A stretch of 64,000 nt of DNA from Incurvaria masculella. Taxonomy: Eukaryota; Arthropoda; Insecta; Lepidoptera; Incurvariidae. Position 1 is the first letter of the stretch. Each line of letters begins with the position of its first letter. The notes beneath the pieces were generated by a model. The model made no database searches and was not told where the DNA came from. It saw only the letters and a list, made by a program, of their open reading frames with translations. This document shows positions 54,101 to 62,225 of the stretch, piece by piece. The stretch is from contig OX335641.1 in assembly GCA_946894095.1 (NCBI GenBank), forward strand, positions 18,184,501-18,248,500, written 5' to 3'. Position numbers and translations under genes: made by a program.

Positions 54101-57100
54101 TGCCGAAACGCAATCAAGAGACCTTTATAAGGCTTTAGCTAGCCTTTAGTTTACTAAGCTATTACGGAAAATTTTTGAAAAAATTTAAAAATATTATCTC
54201 GTTAAGTAAAGGCATAAAAATTACAAAAAATTTTACCCAATAAAATGATCATACACATTGATACTGCATTGGCATTTAATTTGAAATAGCAGCCATTAAT
54301 ACAAATCATGTACCTATTAACATCGACATGATTAGGCAACAAAAGAAAGCCGATTGGATAAAAACAAACAGAGTAGAGAAGTAAGTCACGTCCGTGAAAT
54401 GATACGTTGGTCATGGGTTATTGAAGAGCTATTAATCGAAAGTTGCATTTGTAAGGAGAACCATAGCTGGCTTCCCCGTGACCATATATTATTCACTGAT
54501 TGCTGGGGTTTTGATTACCGTCTCGGCTCAAATGTTGGCATAGGGAAAATTGTTGGGTATTGGTATTTTTATTTCGGTTGGCAACTCATAAGCTTACTGA
54601 AGAAGAATTAAATAATTTCGTGCAGGTCATTGGCTGGGCCGGCATGATGGAATAGTTGAGACCAACTTTATTTTGTGGAGTAGATAGTTACTTTACGAGA
54701 CATTAAATACACTCGTATTTTTAATTGACTAGTAAAGGCTTTTTGGTTCATACGGTTCGTACAGTTTTAGTATTTTGGTTGAACGAATGGAAATTGGAAT
54801 ATTTTTTAGATTGATTTATAGTGTCTATATTGCAGTATTATTATCAAAGCTATTATAATCTCACGAGTGACATTATAAATACACGGATTTCAAATTTCAT
54901 GGATCTTGATAAACGTTATCGATATTGGGCCACAATCTTACAATGTGCTCCCCACTTTACTCTCTCTCTACAGGAGAATTGTTCGGATATATATTTATTT
55001 CGGAAAGGCCTAGTCCTTGTCCCTTGTGGGACCGGTTCGAACCAGAATGGTGACACAACTTAATATGTTTCTTTCTCTTTCTGAGTTGGCTAAGTGCATT
55101 TCACGAATTCGAGCCGCTCCATGGATCCGAATCCATGTAAAACTGTAGGTCCCCTTCCCCTAATAGGTGGTAGAGTTTGAGCCCACCCGGGTTGATACCA
55201 TCGCATTGGATGAAAAGATGGTTGAAGTGGCAATGAAAAATTGTCCGTGTTTTCCATCCAGTTCAATGTAGCCGTGCTCGTAAATGGAATGTCCTGCCAT
55301 GGTACCTAATTCCTTCGGGAATGTGGTGTATTGGGCTAATATCATAACGGTAGTTGGGTGGTATTAGCCATCCTTGTTAGGTTGTCCACAATTTGTTTTA
55401 ATGTAAATTGTAAATATTATGAAGCAAAAAGTAATTCAGTTTTAAAATAGTAAGTCAAAACATTTATTTCCAGTAATATATAGAGATAACAGTAGTGATC
55501 ATTTACGAGTGATTAATACGACCAAGTGTGAATCGTTATCAATATCTGCTCACGGACAAGTCAGGTTCTCAGAATCCGTGATTTCATGTAGTCGAGTGTG
55601 TGCTACGTATTTATGACTTGAAATGTCAGGTTTGAATCCACCCAATTTCGGAGAAAGACACTCATTTCGGACGGCCTCATCAAATATTCCATTACGGCTA
55701 TGTTAGATTGATTAATGCAGGGCATGTATAAGATATGAACAAAACGGAATGTATAGTTAAGATTTGAAAAAATAAAAAAGAACTCGAATTAAAACAAGAT
55801 AAAATTCAAACGAATAAAAGCAATCTGATATTTTATTTATTTTCAACGACAACGAGATTACGTACCGTTTTCTCCATAATTAATTCTTTAACATGTACAT
55901 TAAAGATTGTCATCAGAATTATAAGTGAGCAGAAAAAATGGGTGCTGATTATTAAAAGTAGAATGATAACGATTCAAAGTAGAATTCGATTTTAAATGTT
56001 AAATGAAATTAGGTTATTACCACGTAAAATTTACCAGTGTGGAAAATAATTTTAATAAAACTATCTTTGAGCTTGCGCAGTAAAACATGTGCGATTCGAA
56101 CTTCAAGGCCCAACGGGTGAGATATATGGTACATGGGTACCGCATCGTATGTCCGTCGTAGCGCAGAGAACACCTCTCCGGGTCACGAACCCGCGCCTTC
56201 ACACCTCGTGCTCACATATGCAACTCAATGTGGCAATAAAACTTAACGCCTAATGCTGGGCGATCATAAACACGTATCGCGGAAAACGGACGTGCCCCAG
56301 CTTCGGAGAGAATGCTGCGAGAACACCATGGCACATGCCCATCCACACATGTTGTGTGGTTTCCGGCCCTCAAAAGGAAAAAGAAAAGTTCCCCCGGAAT
56401 GTCGTCCCGTGCATGTCATGAGAGGCAATTCAAGGATTTGTTTGAATTCCACGTAAAATTGACTAGGCGGTCGGGTTAGTTTTACTCGGTTTGGTACCAT
56501 CGCATTGAATGAACGATGTATCAACATTGTCAGGGTTTTCTATCCAGTTGAATGTTGCCGTCCCATATAAGGAAGATCCTGGCATAGCATCTAGTTTTCA
56601 GGTGGTGTGTTAGGTTTGCATCATTCAAATGAGTGTGGTATTCGCAATCCATGTCCAGCAAAAATGTATGATTGTATTTCGACGTACATGAGGATGAATA
56701 TCAAAGAAAGCTCAAAGGTAGACTTGTAAATTCAGGTGTACGGACTGTTTAGGGACATTTGATATTACGAATTGTGAATACCTTTTACGGTTAAGAGTTA
56801 TAAAATAAACTTCACAAACAATTCCACGTTCTTCAATGAAAATATCCACCGAAACAAATTTAATCAAAATATGAGTTGAAATCCACATGAGGACTGTACC
56901 AAACCGACTTTTAATGTAAGGTTCTGTTCGAGAATCATCTATAACTAATATAAAAAGTAAACTAACTAACTAAAAATAACTAACGTTAACAATTGGGTTT
57001 TATAAGTATCAAGTGTTCTGATTTTGTCTTCCAACTCAAACTAAAACACAAACTGCCTGCAGTTACCTACTAATACCGCATTTTATAGCAGATATCGCTA

Positions 57101-60100
57101 AAACAGTAGGAAGTCATTTAAGTGGCGCCGCCACCGCGAATAAAAGTTTTACAAGTAAATCCTTCTTCTACCAAATTACGGCAATAAACATATTAAGTGC
57201 CCCTTCATTTATCCATTTCATTATTATGCTAGCCACCTGCAGCGCTACTCTACGCCGCGCGCTTTGCTCCACGAGAACAGCCTTATATAGTGTAACTGTA
57301 ACGAGTAGAGCTGTTAGAAATATATATTATAAGAGAAATAATAAAGAAGTATTTAAAAATAATATCGCGGGTGGCTGATATAAACTGGTTTTATAGTATT
57401 AGCCAGTAACACATCCGTTGCTGGCTGGTTTTAAGCTGCTCGTAGCTTAGTGGCACAGGGACTTGTCTTCCATGCCTGAGTGCATGGGTTCGATCCCCGC
57501 CCCGTTCATGCACTACTTTATTACTCGCTTTGAATTGGGTTTTTATTGGATGCGTTCAATATAGGCGTGCTCATAAAGAGCAGGACCTTCCATTTGTATG
57601 GCACATCATTAATTCGGAAATCACAGTGAAGTGTGCTGTTTATGGATGATGAATAAATAAAAAAGGGAATAAAAAAATCTTTGTAAATTGAGCACGGCCA
57701 TAAATTGGCCATAATGAATTAATAACTTTTTTCATTACGTACACTCTTTTATCGAATTCAGGAGAACAACAAGTAAAAATTTGCATATTTAAAAGAAATG
57801 GATTGCCAATTATGTACCGAAAAATGTCTGAATTGGCTAAGGAAAGCATCAGTCCAAAATGAATTGATTAATAGTATCAATCAATTAGTAATTGAAGCTA
57901 AGTAAATTGATGATGCTACAGTGCGGGGGACACATTGCCTAATTGGGCCGAATAGATGACAATTGGCAGGCGATAAGTTCTCCTATTAGCGATCGTTAAG
58001 TCGATCCGTCCAACTCGAATTAATACAACTGGGCTTCACTTGGACATGCAGAGCGAATGAGTAACGACATACTGGCGAAACAAATTTGGGCGTGAAACTG
58101 TCTTGCCCGGATCGCCCATGGCCAGAAGAACATGGTTAATGCAGTCTCCGTAATCGAAGAACGAAAAAACAGATGTATGCCGGTAAAAGACAGCAACAAT
58201 TTTACCCTTTACTTAATCTTCCAATGAAGCTAACTTTGCAATAAAAAATAAACAATAACGTTAATACTTAGTTGATTCTCTCCGAGACATAAAACTGACT
58301 TAAAACCGATAGATGACAAATAGTCTAATGTTCATAGTAATTGTGTAGGTGTTAAAAATCGGATGGTGTCTGGGTCAAATGATTTGCACATTTTTCAGAT
58401 CATCCGTGAATATATTATGAGAATCACAGCGAAAAATATTGACAATTTAAATTAAAAAAAAGTTCTGTCCCTGCCAATAGTTTTAGATTTTGATGGAAAA
58501 AAATATCTTAAAAAATCTAAATTGGCTAAGTCTTTTATTAAACGATAATGCACATTGTGAAAGATTCATTTTCAGTATTCACATCAAATCCAAAACCCAT
58601 ATTATTTTACAAGGATTGCATAATCGATGCCTTGACCTAAGGTATGTTTCAATAATTAGAATAATTCAATTTGTGAAGTGGCGAGGAGGGCTCGCGGGCT
58701 AATCCTCTCTCGCGGCACCGGTTGAGCGGACCCTCGTGGCTGTATACATTTTTTCAATAACAAAGAGATACATAAGTTTCATTTCAAGTATATTAACAAA
58801 GAAAAGATAAAAAGAAAGGTTGGAAATGCTTCTAGCCCAGTTTAGACAGTTTTTAGGGTTCCGTACCAAAAAGGTAACCCTATTAATAAGCCTCCTCTGT
58901 CCGTCCGTCCGTACGTCTTTCACAGGGCTGTGTCTCATCAACCGTAATAGGTAGAAACCTGAAATTTTCAAAGAGTGCGTATTTATTTTGCCGCTATAAC
59001 AACAAATAGGTAAAATAAAAAAATTATAAAAATTAAAGGGCCATGCAAGCCCATACAAAAAAAAAAGATTTTTTTGTGTTAAATCTTGTACGATGGTACG
59101 GAACCCTTCGTGTACGTGTCCGACTCGTACTTGGTCGGTTTTATTTCTTTAAATATATATGTTTTCATTAATAAATCATTAAAAAACAATACAACTTGAA
59201 TTACTTAACGACTGATGAATCTGGAAGAACATAACGCAACAGTGAGAGGTCCTAGTAAGTATCAAACCGTTAATACACACTATTTTACGTTTTAGCATAT
59301 GCCAGCGCGTGTAGGTCTTCGGTAAAGCGTGATGCTATAAGATCAGCCGTGCGTCAATTCGGCAGCTAATGCGATTAGCATATAGGTCAACCGCGTCAAA
59401 CGCACTTATGTCGGGTCGCGTTACCGCTTACCTGCGTCGACATTTAAATTACGTCATCAACGGATGAAATACGATATTTAAGATAATTAAGTAGATATTA
59501 AAAAGCACGAATGTATTTGAACATTATTATGTTTGGAATGCGAGAGACAGTCGGTCACATTGTTAGAAATTTAAGGGACGATGAATGTTGTCCGAGTTCC
59601 GTCATTAGATGTAGCCAGGTTTAAATGAAGGGATGGCAAATGGTACCTTCGGGAATCCGGCGCGATAGGTTCATGAAGGTGTGATTTTAGCCACCCATAC
59701 TCCGTTTTTACAAAGCATTGTATTTGTAAAAGTTCCGTCGTTGCGCTGTTCGTAGCGGCCCATAAATACGGCGGCGTAGCAGATCAGACCAGTGCTACGA
59801 GCTACGCGAAGCGTTCGTTAGATTTCAATGAGTGACATAAATAATAAAAATTGCAAATTATCCCTAATATTTTATTTCATTTGTCATATGACAAAATATA
59901 AAATATTTTTTAATAAAGCTCATTTTTGTTATTAAAAAAACTTTCATAACTTAATGTGATAATATTAATTTAACACACAAGGAACTAAATTCAGGAAATT
60001 TTGTGAAATATAAAAAAAAAACATCTTTCATTTAGCGCATATTTGCTAACAACCGGATGGAAGGGATGAATGATTCCGAATAAAGTTTATACCTGTCAAC

Positions 60101-61942
60101 GGATAAAAAAGGATACATTTTAATCAGACGGGCTTGAAAGGCGTTAATGGAGCAGCCTTTGTGCGATACTTTTCACGAACAGATTTTTTGGTTTTTTGCT
60201 TAAGACGGATGCACAGGTAGAGGGTGGCATCCCTTTTGATGAAATACTTTGTGTGCTCACATCGAAATTATTCGCGGGACTTAAAGCAACTATTATTGTG
60301 AGATTTGTAATTTTTTTACGTGAAAGTATTGTGAGAAGATTTTTACTTGAACGTTTTTATACGACTGATACACGGTGACCTTCATCAACATTACTTGCTA
60401 CCATTGTTCACATAATAACTTTCGTTTCATTCAAAAACGTTCATATTACAAGACCTTATTTTTTATACAGCAGGCACGATAAGTATTTATTAATTACCAT
60501 CCTCTTAAGATGTTCCTTACAATACATGCAAATACGGAAGCAAAAATAAGATATAAGTATCCGTATTATATATTAACATAAAAACCACTTTGATTCATGA
60601 CCATTGTTATTTTATTACCAAGAACGTATTTATTTAACCAAACACAATTTCGAAACACCACCAAATTAGTGAATAATTAAATAATTAGCCACGTCAGAAG
60701 CCATAGAGCACAATTCCTAATTACATACACAGTTGCATACTCGCTCGCTAATTAAACAATCTCCGTTTCACAATTCCAACCAGCGTCTGCAACTAGTTCG
60801 TATAATATGTGCATACCTAACAAGTTAATAGAATAGCCGCTGCTTAAAAATAAATTACCGATTAAACACGTCACTTTTTGTTGTAAAGTAATAAAGGAAC
60901 CTTAATTTGCCTCCATATGTTTCACAAAAAGTGTTCAAGTTGTGGTTTATTCTTAACGAGAGGTTGTGCACTTCGCACTCAATATACGGAAATAAAGCCT
61001 TTTCCTGAAACTTTGTGTCTCATAAAAAATAAGTAGATGGTCCTACAAAATATTTACAACTTTAATTTGATATTGATATTTTGTATTTTGAATTCGATAA
61101 TGTTAATTCCATAAAATTTCTAATGACGTCAAATGTTGGAAGCGAATACTATTATGTATTATACAATTCTAAAAAACTATTCATATACTGAAGGTAGAAA
61201 ATAATCAAACTCCTGGTGTCGTATTTCATTGGTGTATAAAAATACAGATAAAACAATGTAATTTCCTTCAAACTCTGTGCAAACACTTTGCGCCGAATGT
61301 GTGAGGTATCGCATATTCTGAACAATACCGAAATGAAGCTATTTCATACATTCACGTGCAGACTAACATAGAAACACGTTTTATAACAGACCATTGTAAA
61401 TCTAAAACCGAGTTGAATCAATGGTAACCTAACAAGTTGAAAGAAACCGGAATCTACGTTATGAAATGATATTTTGGGAAACCGGAGTCGTTAGCTTTAG
61501 GGTTGACACTAGCGTTTTGGTATAATCCTTTTCCTTTAGCAGATGATTAAGATTATTTTGCTCAATAAGATACTTCTACACCTGCAGCGAAGATCCATGA
61601 ACAATCAGATGAAGATTGCAAACGTAACTTCTATTAAAATACATGAAGATTATTAGGCTTTGGGCTATACATGTACAAAATGCTGTTTTTCGTTTATTTA
61701 ACCGGACAAAGATGGCTAATATCACACCCACCGTCATGATGTTATCCCGTAGGAATGAGGTGCCATGCCAGCAGCTTACCTTAAACAGATATGCAATGAG
61801 ATTCAAGGGCAATCGTAAAGGAATACAGTATTAATAACTTACGGTATGAGTGGTACGAAGGCAAATGGTACTCCGTCATCACCCGGCTGTTCTCCGCCGT
61901 CCGACCGATCTGACGCACCTTACAGTCTGATAGCATCACCAT
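26927..61942 (-). CDS. nub: nubbin/Pdm POU-homeodomain transcription factor, ten coding exons
   Basis: Exons in transcript order are 61942-61843, 50125-50075, 37962-37847, 33877-33722, 33084-32881, 31349-31186, 30416-30259, 29879-29637, 27858-27755 and 27121-26927: 1,491 bp, 496 residues, all phases agreeing. The N-terminal half is Ser/Gln/His-rich. Residues about 298-372 are a complete POU-specific domain ([18 protein letters not shown], then [15 protein letters not shown] and [20 protein letters not shown]). Residues 389-448 are a full 60-residue homeodomain ([10 protein letters not shown] to [14 protein letters not shown]). KRINPP after helix 3 and the class-II POU pattern identify insect nub/Pdm, a nuclear octamer-binding regulator of neural and appendage development. 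Introns 1 and 2 exceed 11 kb, as in developmental regulators. Exon 1 is placed by phase and by its MVM start, and is the least certain exon. Confidence 0.93.
27122..27754. other. nub: nub intron 9, nothing recognised
   Basis: Short intron between the two homeodomain exons. No repeat family or RNA gene was recognised. Confidence 0.45.
27755..27858 (-). CDS. nub: nub coding exon 9 (homeodomain helices 1-2)
   Basis: Acceptor TAATATAG, donor AAAGAG|GTAAGG. Encodes [20 protein letters not shown] and [15 protein letters not shown]. Confidence 0.95.
27979..28432 (-). mobile_element. SINE family A copy with tandemly triplicated head
   Basis: Full-length minus-strand copy with a T-run at its left (A-tail). 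Its head end carries three 19-bp tandem copies of TAGGCTACGAGCCGCTCA at 28373-28428. Lies in nub intron 8. Confidence 0.82.
28560..28948 (-). mobile_element. SINE with 5S-rRNA-derived head and family A body
   Basis: On the minus strand 28948-28835 reads GAAGTTAAGCAACGCTGGG and TTGGATGGGTGACCA, which are the 3' half of 5S rRNA including the internal promoter box region. It is followed by the same body and tail as the tRNA-headed SINEs of this window. 5S-headed SINEs are known in animals, including moths. Confidence 0.85.
28949..29636. other. nub: nub intron 8, remainder
   Basis: Unique AT-rich sequence upstream of the SINE pair. No feature supported. Confidence 0.4.
29637..29879 (-). CDS. nub: nub coding exon 8 (POU-specific second half, homeodomain start)
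   Basis: Acceptor CTGCGCAG, donor ATAG|GTATAT. Encodes [20 protein letters not shown], the recognition helix [10 protein letters not shown], the linker, and [10 protein letters not shown]. Confidence 0.95.
30259..30416 (-). CDS. nub: nub coding exon 7 (POU-specific domain, first half)
   Basis: Acceptor TTCGTGTGCAG, donor CTCG|GTGAGC. Thr/Pro/His-rich linker, then [20 protein letters not shown]. Internal ACGCCG-type repeats code a TPGT/TPHAT motif. Confidence 0.92.
30417..31185. other. nub: nub intron 6 with a third hammerhead-like foldback
   Basis: At about 30779-30835 the minus strand has GGACAG/CTGTCC, then CTGAAGA, an AGCCCGC/GCGGGCT stem and TAAAC in place of GAAAC. This is the arrangement of the 16223-16319 foldback but decayed. 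The rest of the intron is unremarkable. Confidence 0.35.
31186..31349 (-). CDS. nub: nub coding exon 6
   Basis: Acceptor ACGTTCGCAG, donor CCGAG|GTGACG, phases 0 and 2. Encodes [18 protein letters not shown] and a Pro/Ser-rich linker. The frame stays open upstream into the intron, but this acceptor joins best. Confidence 0.82.
31437..31553. repeat. perfect hairpin-forming inverted repeat, 47-bp arms
   Basis: Arms 31437-31483 and 31507-31553 are exact reverse complements around a 23-bp loop. It lies 88 bp upstream of the nub exon 6 acceptor, in the intron. Confidence 0.92.
31574..31894 (+). mobile_element. MITE family C copy interrupted by another copy of itself
   Basis: The outer copy is 31574-31700 plus 31863-31894; the inner copy is 31704-31862, complete from GGGCCGAGTGCAC to CAATCGGGGCT. 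The outer copy's missing end (GTCAGCCGTCTTTTCGTGCA...) resumes right after the inner one. Confidence 0.82.
31895..32880. other. nub: nub intron 5, remainder
   Basis: AT-rich, with a small MITE at 32509-32609 and an A-rich patch at 32700-32775. Nothing else recognised. Confidence 0.4.
32509..32609. mobile_element. small MITE-like element with 20-bp perfect terminal inverted repeats
   Basis: The ends ATATTATGTCTGCCTACAGA (32509-32528) and its exact complement (32590-32609) enclose about 60 bp. Confidence 0.65.
32881..33084 (-). CDS. nub: nub coding exon 5 (Gln/His-rich)
   Basis: 204 bp, phase 0, from GCGTTGCAG to CAG|GTATAG. Encodes [12 protein letters not shown], a Gln-rich stretch and alternating QHQHQHQ, a typical low-complexity activation region. 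Confidence 0.87.
33141..33491 (-). pseudogene. nub: decayed copy a of nub exon 4, split by an insertion
   Basis: 33141-33177 matches 33742-33777 and 33405-33491 matches the acceptor side of exon 4. The frame runs [13 protein letters not shown] and then hits TGA TGA. A 227-bp insert (33178-33404) is bounded by an exact 15-bp direct repeat GCGCGGCGAGCACAG. Confidence 0.75.
33178..33404 (-). mobile_element. 227-bp retroposition-like insert with 15-bp target duplication
   Basis: Bounded by GCGCGGCGAGCACAG at 33163-33177 and 33405-33419. On the minus strand one frame reads [20 protein letters not shown] and continues to a TAA, like the tail of a protein. No poly-A is evident. Source unknown. Confidence 0.5.
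33500..33600 (-). pseudogene. nub: decayed copy b of nub exon 4
   Basis: TTGTACAAACTTGACTGACG resembles the exon 4 donor side and CGCGTCGACACAACAGTCAT its acceptor side; the middle is deleted. Confidence 0.6.
33605..33690 (-). pseudogene. nub: decayed copy c of nub exon 4 (donor half)
   Basis: CACCTGGCTGGTTGACGAGC and GGTTTGCAGCGCAGCTCG match the donor half of exon 4. The acceptor half is not recognisable. Confidence 0.55.
33722..33877 (-). CDS. nub: nub coding exon 4
   Basis: 156 bp, phase 0, from TGCCCTAG to CAG|GTATGT; encodes [20 protein letters not shown] and a Leu/Gln/Ser-rich tail ending NTLVSQ. Three decayed copies follow at 33141-33690. Confidence 0.88.
33878..37113. other. nub: nub intron 3, distal part
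   Basis: AT-rich with a GC-richer, low-repeat patch near 35220-35350. A partial copy of repeat B may lie at 36713-36760 (GCAGAATTGGTAGACACAC). No exon was found. Confidence 0.4.
37114..37962 (-). repeat. nub: tandem array of nub exon 3: one functional and five donor-only copies
   Basis: Donor ends lie at 37847, 37698, 37549, 37400, 37251 and 37114: four steps of exactly 149 bp and one of 137 bp. Each extra unit consists of the exon from about base 11 onward, its GTGAGT donor (GTGAAA in the last) and about 40 bp of intron, so the acceptor was never copied. The unit length is not a multiple of three, and read-through of the first donor meets TGA at the second. So only the 37962-37847 copy gives an open product. 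Confidence 0.9.
37847..37962 (-). CDS. nub: nub coding exon 3 (functional copy)
   Basis: Acceptor CGTTGCAG, donor CTC|GTGAGT. Encodes [16 protein letters not shown], then [16 protein letters not shown]. It is the only copy in the array with a proper acceptor. Confidence 0.88.
38047..38207 (-). mobile_element. MITE family C, inverted copy
   Basis: Starts AGCCCCGATTGCACGAAG and ends GTTTCGTGCACTCGACCC, flanked by TT and TTA. Confidence 0.75.
38208..39224. other. nub: nub intron 2, no repeat seen
   Basis: Includes a GC-richer, apparently single-copy block at about 38560-38740. No coding feature. Confidence 0.4.
39225..39455 (+). mobile_element. SINE family A copy, shortened
   Basis: tRNA-like head (CCAGAGGTCATGGGTCAAAATCC box B) then TAAGTGGTAGGGCTAAGC, GGTACCATCGAATTGGATGA and TATTAGCCATCTATGTCCAG. 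Confidence 0.7.
39456..40443. other. nub: nub intron 2, GC-rich patch
   Basis: 39500-39720 is GC-rich with open frames on both strands but no recognisable protein; it may be an old repeat. The rest is AT-rich. Confidence 0.4.
40444..40540 (-). mobile_element. SINE family A tail fragment
   Basis: TGGACATGGAGAGCTAATA, CACCTGTCATG and GGAACTAGGTGCAATGCCAA match the SINE tail. Confidence 0.55.
40640..40860. promoter_or_regulatory. nub: GC-rich island in nub intron 2
   Basis: A CpG-dense block in an AT-rich intron. The minus strand holds ATGATGGATGGTTCGCGACC, open to a possible GT donor, so an alternative nub first exon is conceivable; otherwise an enhancer. Confidence 0.25.
41620..41900. promoter_or_regulatory. 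nub: GC-rich island in nub intron 2
   Basis: A CpG-dense stretch containing CCAAAATGGCG at 41623, a YY1/Pho-like site and also a good translation start context on the plus strand ([12 protein letters not shown]..., about 33 codons). Function undecided. Confidence 0.25.
42578..43860 (+). mobile_element. mariner element with intact transposase
   Basis: Terminal inverted repeats: TAGGTCGGGGAAAAAGTCTT on the left against TTGGTTGGGGAAAAAGTTTC on the reverse strand at the right, about 28 bp with several mismatches. The element is 1.28 kb, the usual mariner size. TA dinucleotides adjoin both ends, but the exact target duplication could not be fixed. Confidence 0.9.
42759..43784 (+). CDS. mariner transposase, D,D34D
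   Basis: 341 residues, one uninterrupted frame, the standard length for mariner. N-terminal paired-type helix-turn-helix DNA-binding half (residues 1-110), then the linker motif, then an RNase-H-like catalytic core with D153 (TGDEKW), D245 (HHDNARPH) and D280 (SPDLAPSD); the D-D spacing is 34. It cuts and pastes the element by binding its terminal repeats. The conserved linker WVPHEL is WVLHEL here (Pro to Leu at residue 118), a site known to affect dimer assembly, so activity may be altered. Sequence style recalls the Hsmar1-like/cecropia branch. Confidence 0.95.
   Translation: MSESNEEIRYILKFYYKKGKNATQAAKKICDVYGPSAVSVRVAQIWFKRFQSGNFDVKDARRSGRPITDKMDAIFEKVEQDRHISSYDVAEELGIDHKTVLAHLKKTGYTKKLDIWVLHELTERNLMNRVLICDSLLRRNETEPFLKKLITGDEKWITYDKNVRKRSWSKAGQASQTVAKPGLTRNKVMLCVWWDWKGIIHYELLPPGRTIDSELYCEQLMRLKQEVERKRPELINRRGVVFHHDNARPHTSLATQQKLREFGWEMLMHPPYSPDLAPSDFHLFRSLQNSLGSVRLTSREDCQNHLSRYIDQKSQYFYSNGIMSLPTRWQKVIEQNGTYIL
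43861..44317. other. nub: nub intron 2, nothing recognised
   Basis: AT-rich sequence between the mariner and a SINE. Confidence 0.4.
44318..44715 (+). mobile_element. SINE family A, full length, tRNA head
   Basis: The head contains CCATGGGTTCAAATCCTGGC (box B GGTTCAAATCC at 44380-44390). The body AGGTGGTAGGGTTAAGCCCG and tail GTATCAGCCATCTGTGTCCA follow. Confidence 0.82.
44716..46822. other. nub: nub intron 2, single-copy sequence with two GC-richer blocks
   Basis: Blocks at about 45900-46040 and 46480-46780 stand out in base composition and contain no repeat family. Plausible conserved non-coding elements of nub, not demonstrable here. Confidence 0.35.
46823..46914 (+). repeat. dispersed repeat family G, copy 2
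   Basis: GGCGTACGCCAGGCCCTGACG and GGGCTTTCGAACTTTC match 17429-17513. Confidence 0.45.
46915..47599. other. nub: nub intron 2, single-copy
   Basis: Contains GC-richer 47180-47480. No supported feature. Confidence 0.35.
47600..47775 (+). mobile_element. SINE-like repeat family B, copy 2
   Basis: CATTCATTACGGGAGGAGGG, CAAATTATGGGTATACAGCC and GGCGAAATTGGTAGACGCAA, the last like a tRNA-Leu D-arm. Confidence 0.55.
47776..48997. other. nub: nub intron 2, CTCF-like site, otherwise nothing
   Basis: ACTAGATGGCGCTAGC at 48136-48151 resembles the insect CTCF core; the rest is AT-rich. Confidence 0.3.
48998..49285 (+). mobile_element. SINE family A copy, diverged
   Basis: Head CTCGATAGCTCGGTGGTATG, body GTTAGGTTAATCCCGCCC, tail GGTCCTGGCACGCCAG and GGTAATATCATAAC. 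Confidence 0.65.
49286..50074. other. nub: nub intron 2 proximal, GC-rich patch
   Basis: 49320-49570 is GC-rich. A pseudo-exon with AG/GT ends at about 49343-49421 is 79 bp long and would break the frame, so no exon is called. Confidence 0.35.
50075..50125 (-). CDS. nub: nub coding exon 2
   Basis: 51 bp between TTGTTCCAG and AATG|GTAAGC; encodes [16 protein letters not shown]. Both ends are in phase 1 and fit exon 3, whose first bases complete GAT. Confidence 0.8.
50730..50920. promoter_or_regulatory. nub: GC-rich island 0.6 kb upstream of nub exon 2
   Basis: CpG-dense (GGCGCGGCGGAGAGGCGGCG) in AT-rich surroundings, 5' of exon 2 on the minus strand; a candidate alternative promoter or enhancer. 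Confidence 0.3.
51028..52199. other. nub intron 1 with a possible short plus-strand transcript
   Basis: 51529-51561 reads [11 protein letters not shown] followed by a perfect GTAAGT. 51752 onward follows a TTTCCAG acceptor. A joined product would be only 26 residues, so no gene is called. Confidence 0.25.
52212..52254. repeat. TTTA microsatellite
   Basis: About ten TTTA units with one TATA interruption. Confidence 0.9.
52920..52950. repeat. ATTT microsatellite
   Basis: Seven or more uninterrupted ATTT units. Confidence 0.9.
52951..53777. other. nub: nub intron 1, nothing recognised
   Basis: Mixed AT-rich sequence with a CTCGACTCGAGCGGCCGCG patch near 53064. No feature. Confidence 0.35.
53778..54069 (+). 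mobile_element. dispersed repeat family F, copy 1
   Basis: Begins AAAACCGGCCAAGTGCGAG and ends ACGGGACCCTAAAA, with a GGAC tetranucleotide run inside; a nearly full inverted copy is at 58851-59142. A repeat type common in insect genomes, class uncertain. Confidence 0.8.
54070..54982. other. nub: nub intron 1, nothing recognised
   Basis: AT-rich single-copy sequence. Confidence 0.4.
54983..55392 (+). mobile_element. SINE family A, full length
   Basis: Head with GGACCGGTTCGAACCAGAAT (box B-like), body GTAGGTCCCCTTCCCCTAAT, ACCATCGCATTGGATGAAAA, tail TTAGCCATCCTTGTTAGG. Confidence 0.8.
55393..56379. other. nub: nub intron 1, nothing recognised
   Basis: AT-rich; a GC-richer stretch lies at 56095-56215. 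Confidence 0.35.
56380..56665 (+). mobile_element. SINE family A copy, diverged
   Basis: TTTGGTACCATCGCATTGAA, CTATCCAGTTGAATGTTGCC, GATCCTGGCATAGCATCTAG and CAATCCATGTCCAGCA. Confidence 0.6.
56666..57433. other. nub: nub intron 1, nothing recognised
   Basis: AT-rich with a short GC patch near 57240-57290. Confidence 0.35.
57434..57660 (+). mobile_element. SINE family A copy with well-preserved tRNA head
   Basis: Box A CGTAGCTTAGTGGCAC (57441-57456) and box B GGTTCGATCCC (57487-57497), the two internal Pol III promoter elements, are clear. The body is internally deleted. Confidence 0.78.
57661..58850. other. nub: nub intron 1, nothing recognised
   Basis: AT-rich single-copy sequence. Confidence 0.4.
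58851..59142 (-). mobile_element. dispersed repeat family F, inverted copy
   Basis: TTTTAGGGTTCCGTACCAAA, TCCGTCCGTCCG and CGACTCGTACTTGGTCGGTT; reverse complement of 53778-54069. Confidence 0.8.
59143..61693. other. nub: nub intron 1, nothing firm
   Basis: AT-rich. 60855-60995 weakly resembles MITE family C (GATTAAACACGTCACTTT, then GTGCACTTCGCAC). No exon. Confidence 0.35.
61694..61790 (-). mobile_element. SINE family A tail fragment
   Basis: CGGACAAAGATGGCTAATAT, CCGTCATGATGTTATCCC and GAGGTGCCATGCCAGCA, ending 52 bp before nub exon 1. Confidence 0.55.
61843..61942 (-). CDS. nub: nub coding exon 1
   Basis: ATG at 61942 opens [20 protein letters not shown] and HLPSYHSY, and ends CATACC|GTAAGT in phase 1, as exon 2 requires. 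An in-frame TGA lies four codons upstream, so this is a true start. The first codons MVM recall the start of fly Nub. It is linked to exon 2 only by phase across 11.7 kb. Confidence 0.65.
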
Positions 61943-62225
61943 CGTTCTCAGTCACTCATAACACTAATCAGTCGTCCACCAATTAGTTCGGTCTAATTAA
62001 ACTTGCAAATTTCACCGATGCGGGGTTTATTTCTGAGCGCGTGTTTATCGCACGCCGGTCGGGCGCGCACTGAGGCCGTGTTGCACCACGCGCCACCCCT
62101 CCCCGCCGCCCGGCGACCCCGCGCCCCCCCGCCCCGCACCGCCCCGCACCCCCCGCGCGCCGCTGCACAAGGGTTGCGCCCGCTAGTGGTTATTTCGCCT
62201 TTCGCGCCGAAAATCCTTTCCATTC
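61943..62225 (-). promoter_or_regulatory. nub: likely 5' UTR and promoter region of nub
   Basis: A GC- and C-run-rich block (62070-62200) directly 5' of the nub start codon on the minus strand, in otherwise AT-rich DNA. No TATA box is evident. Confidence 0.4.

Noticed and set aside
57434..57510. tRNA gene candidate (boxes A and B present)
   Set aside because: No closed acceptor stem could be drawn and a SINE body follows; it is a SINE head.
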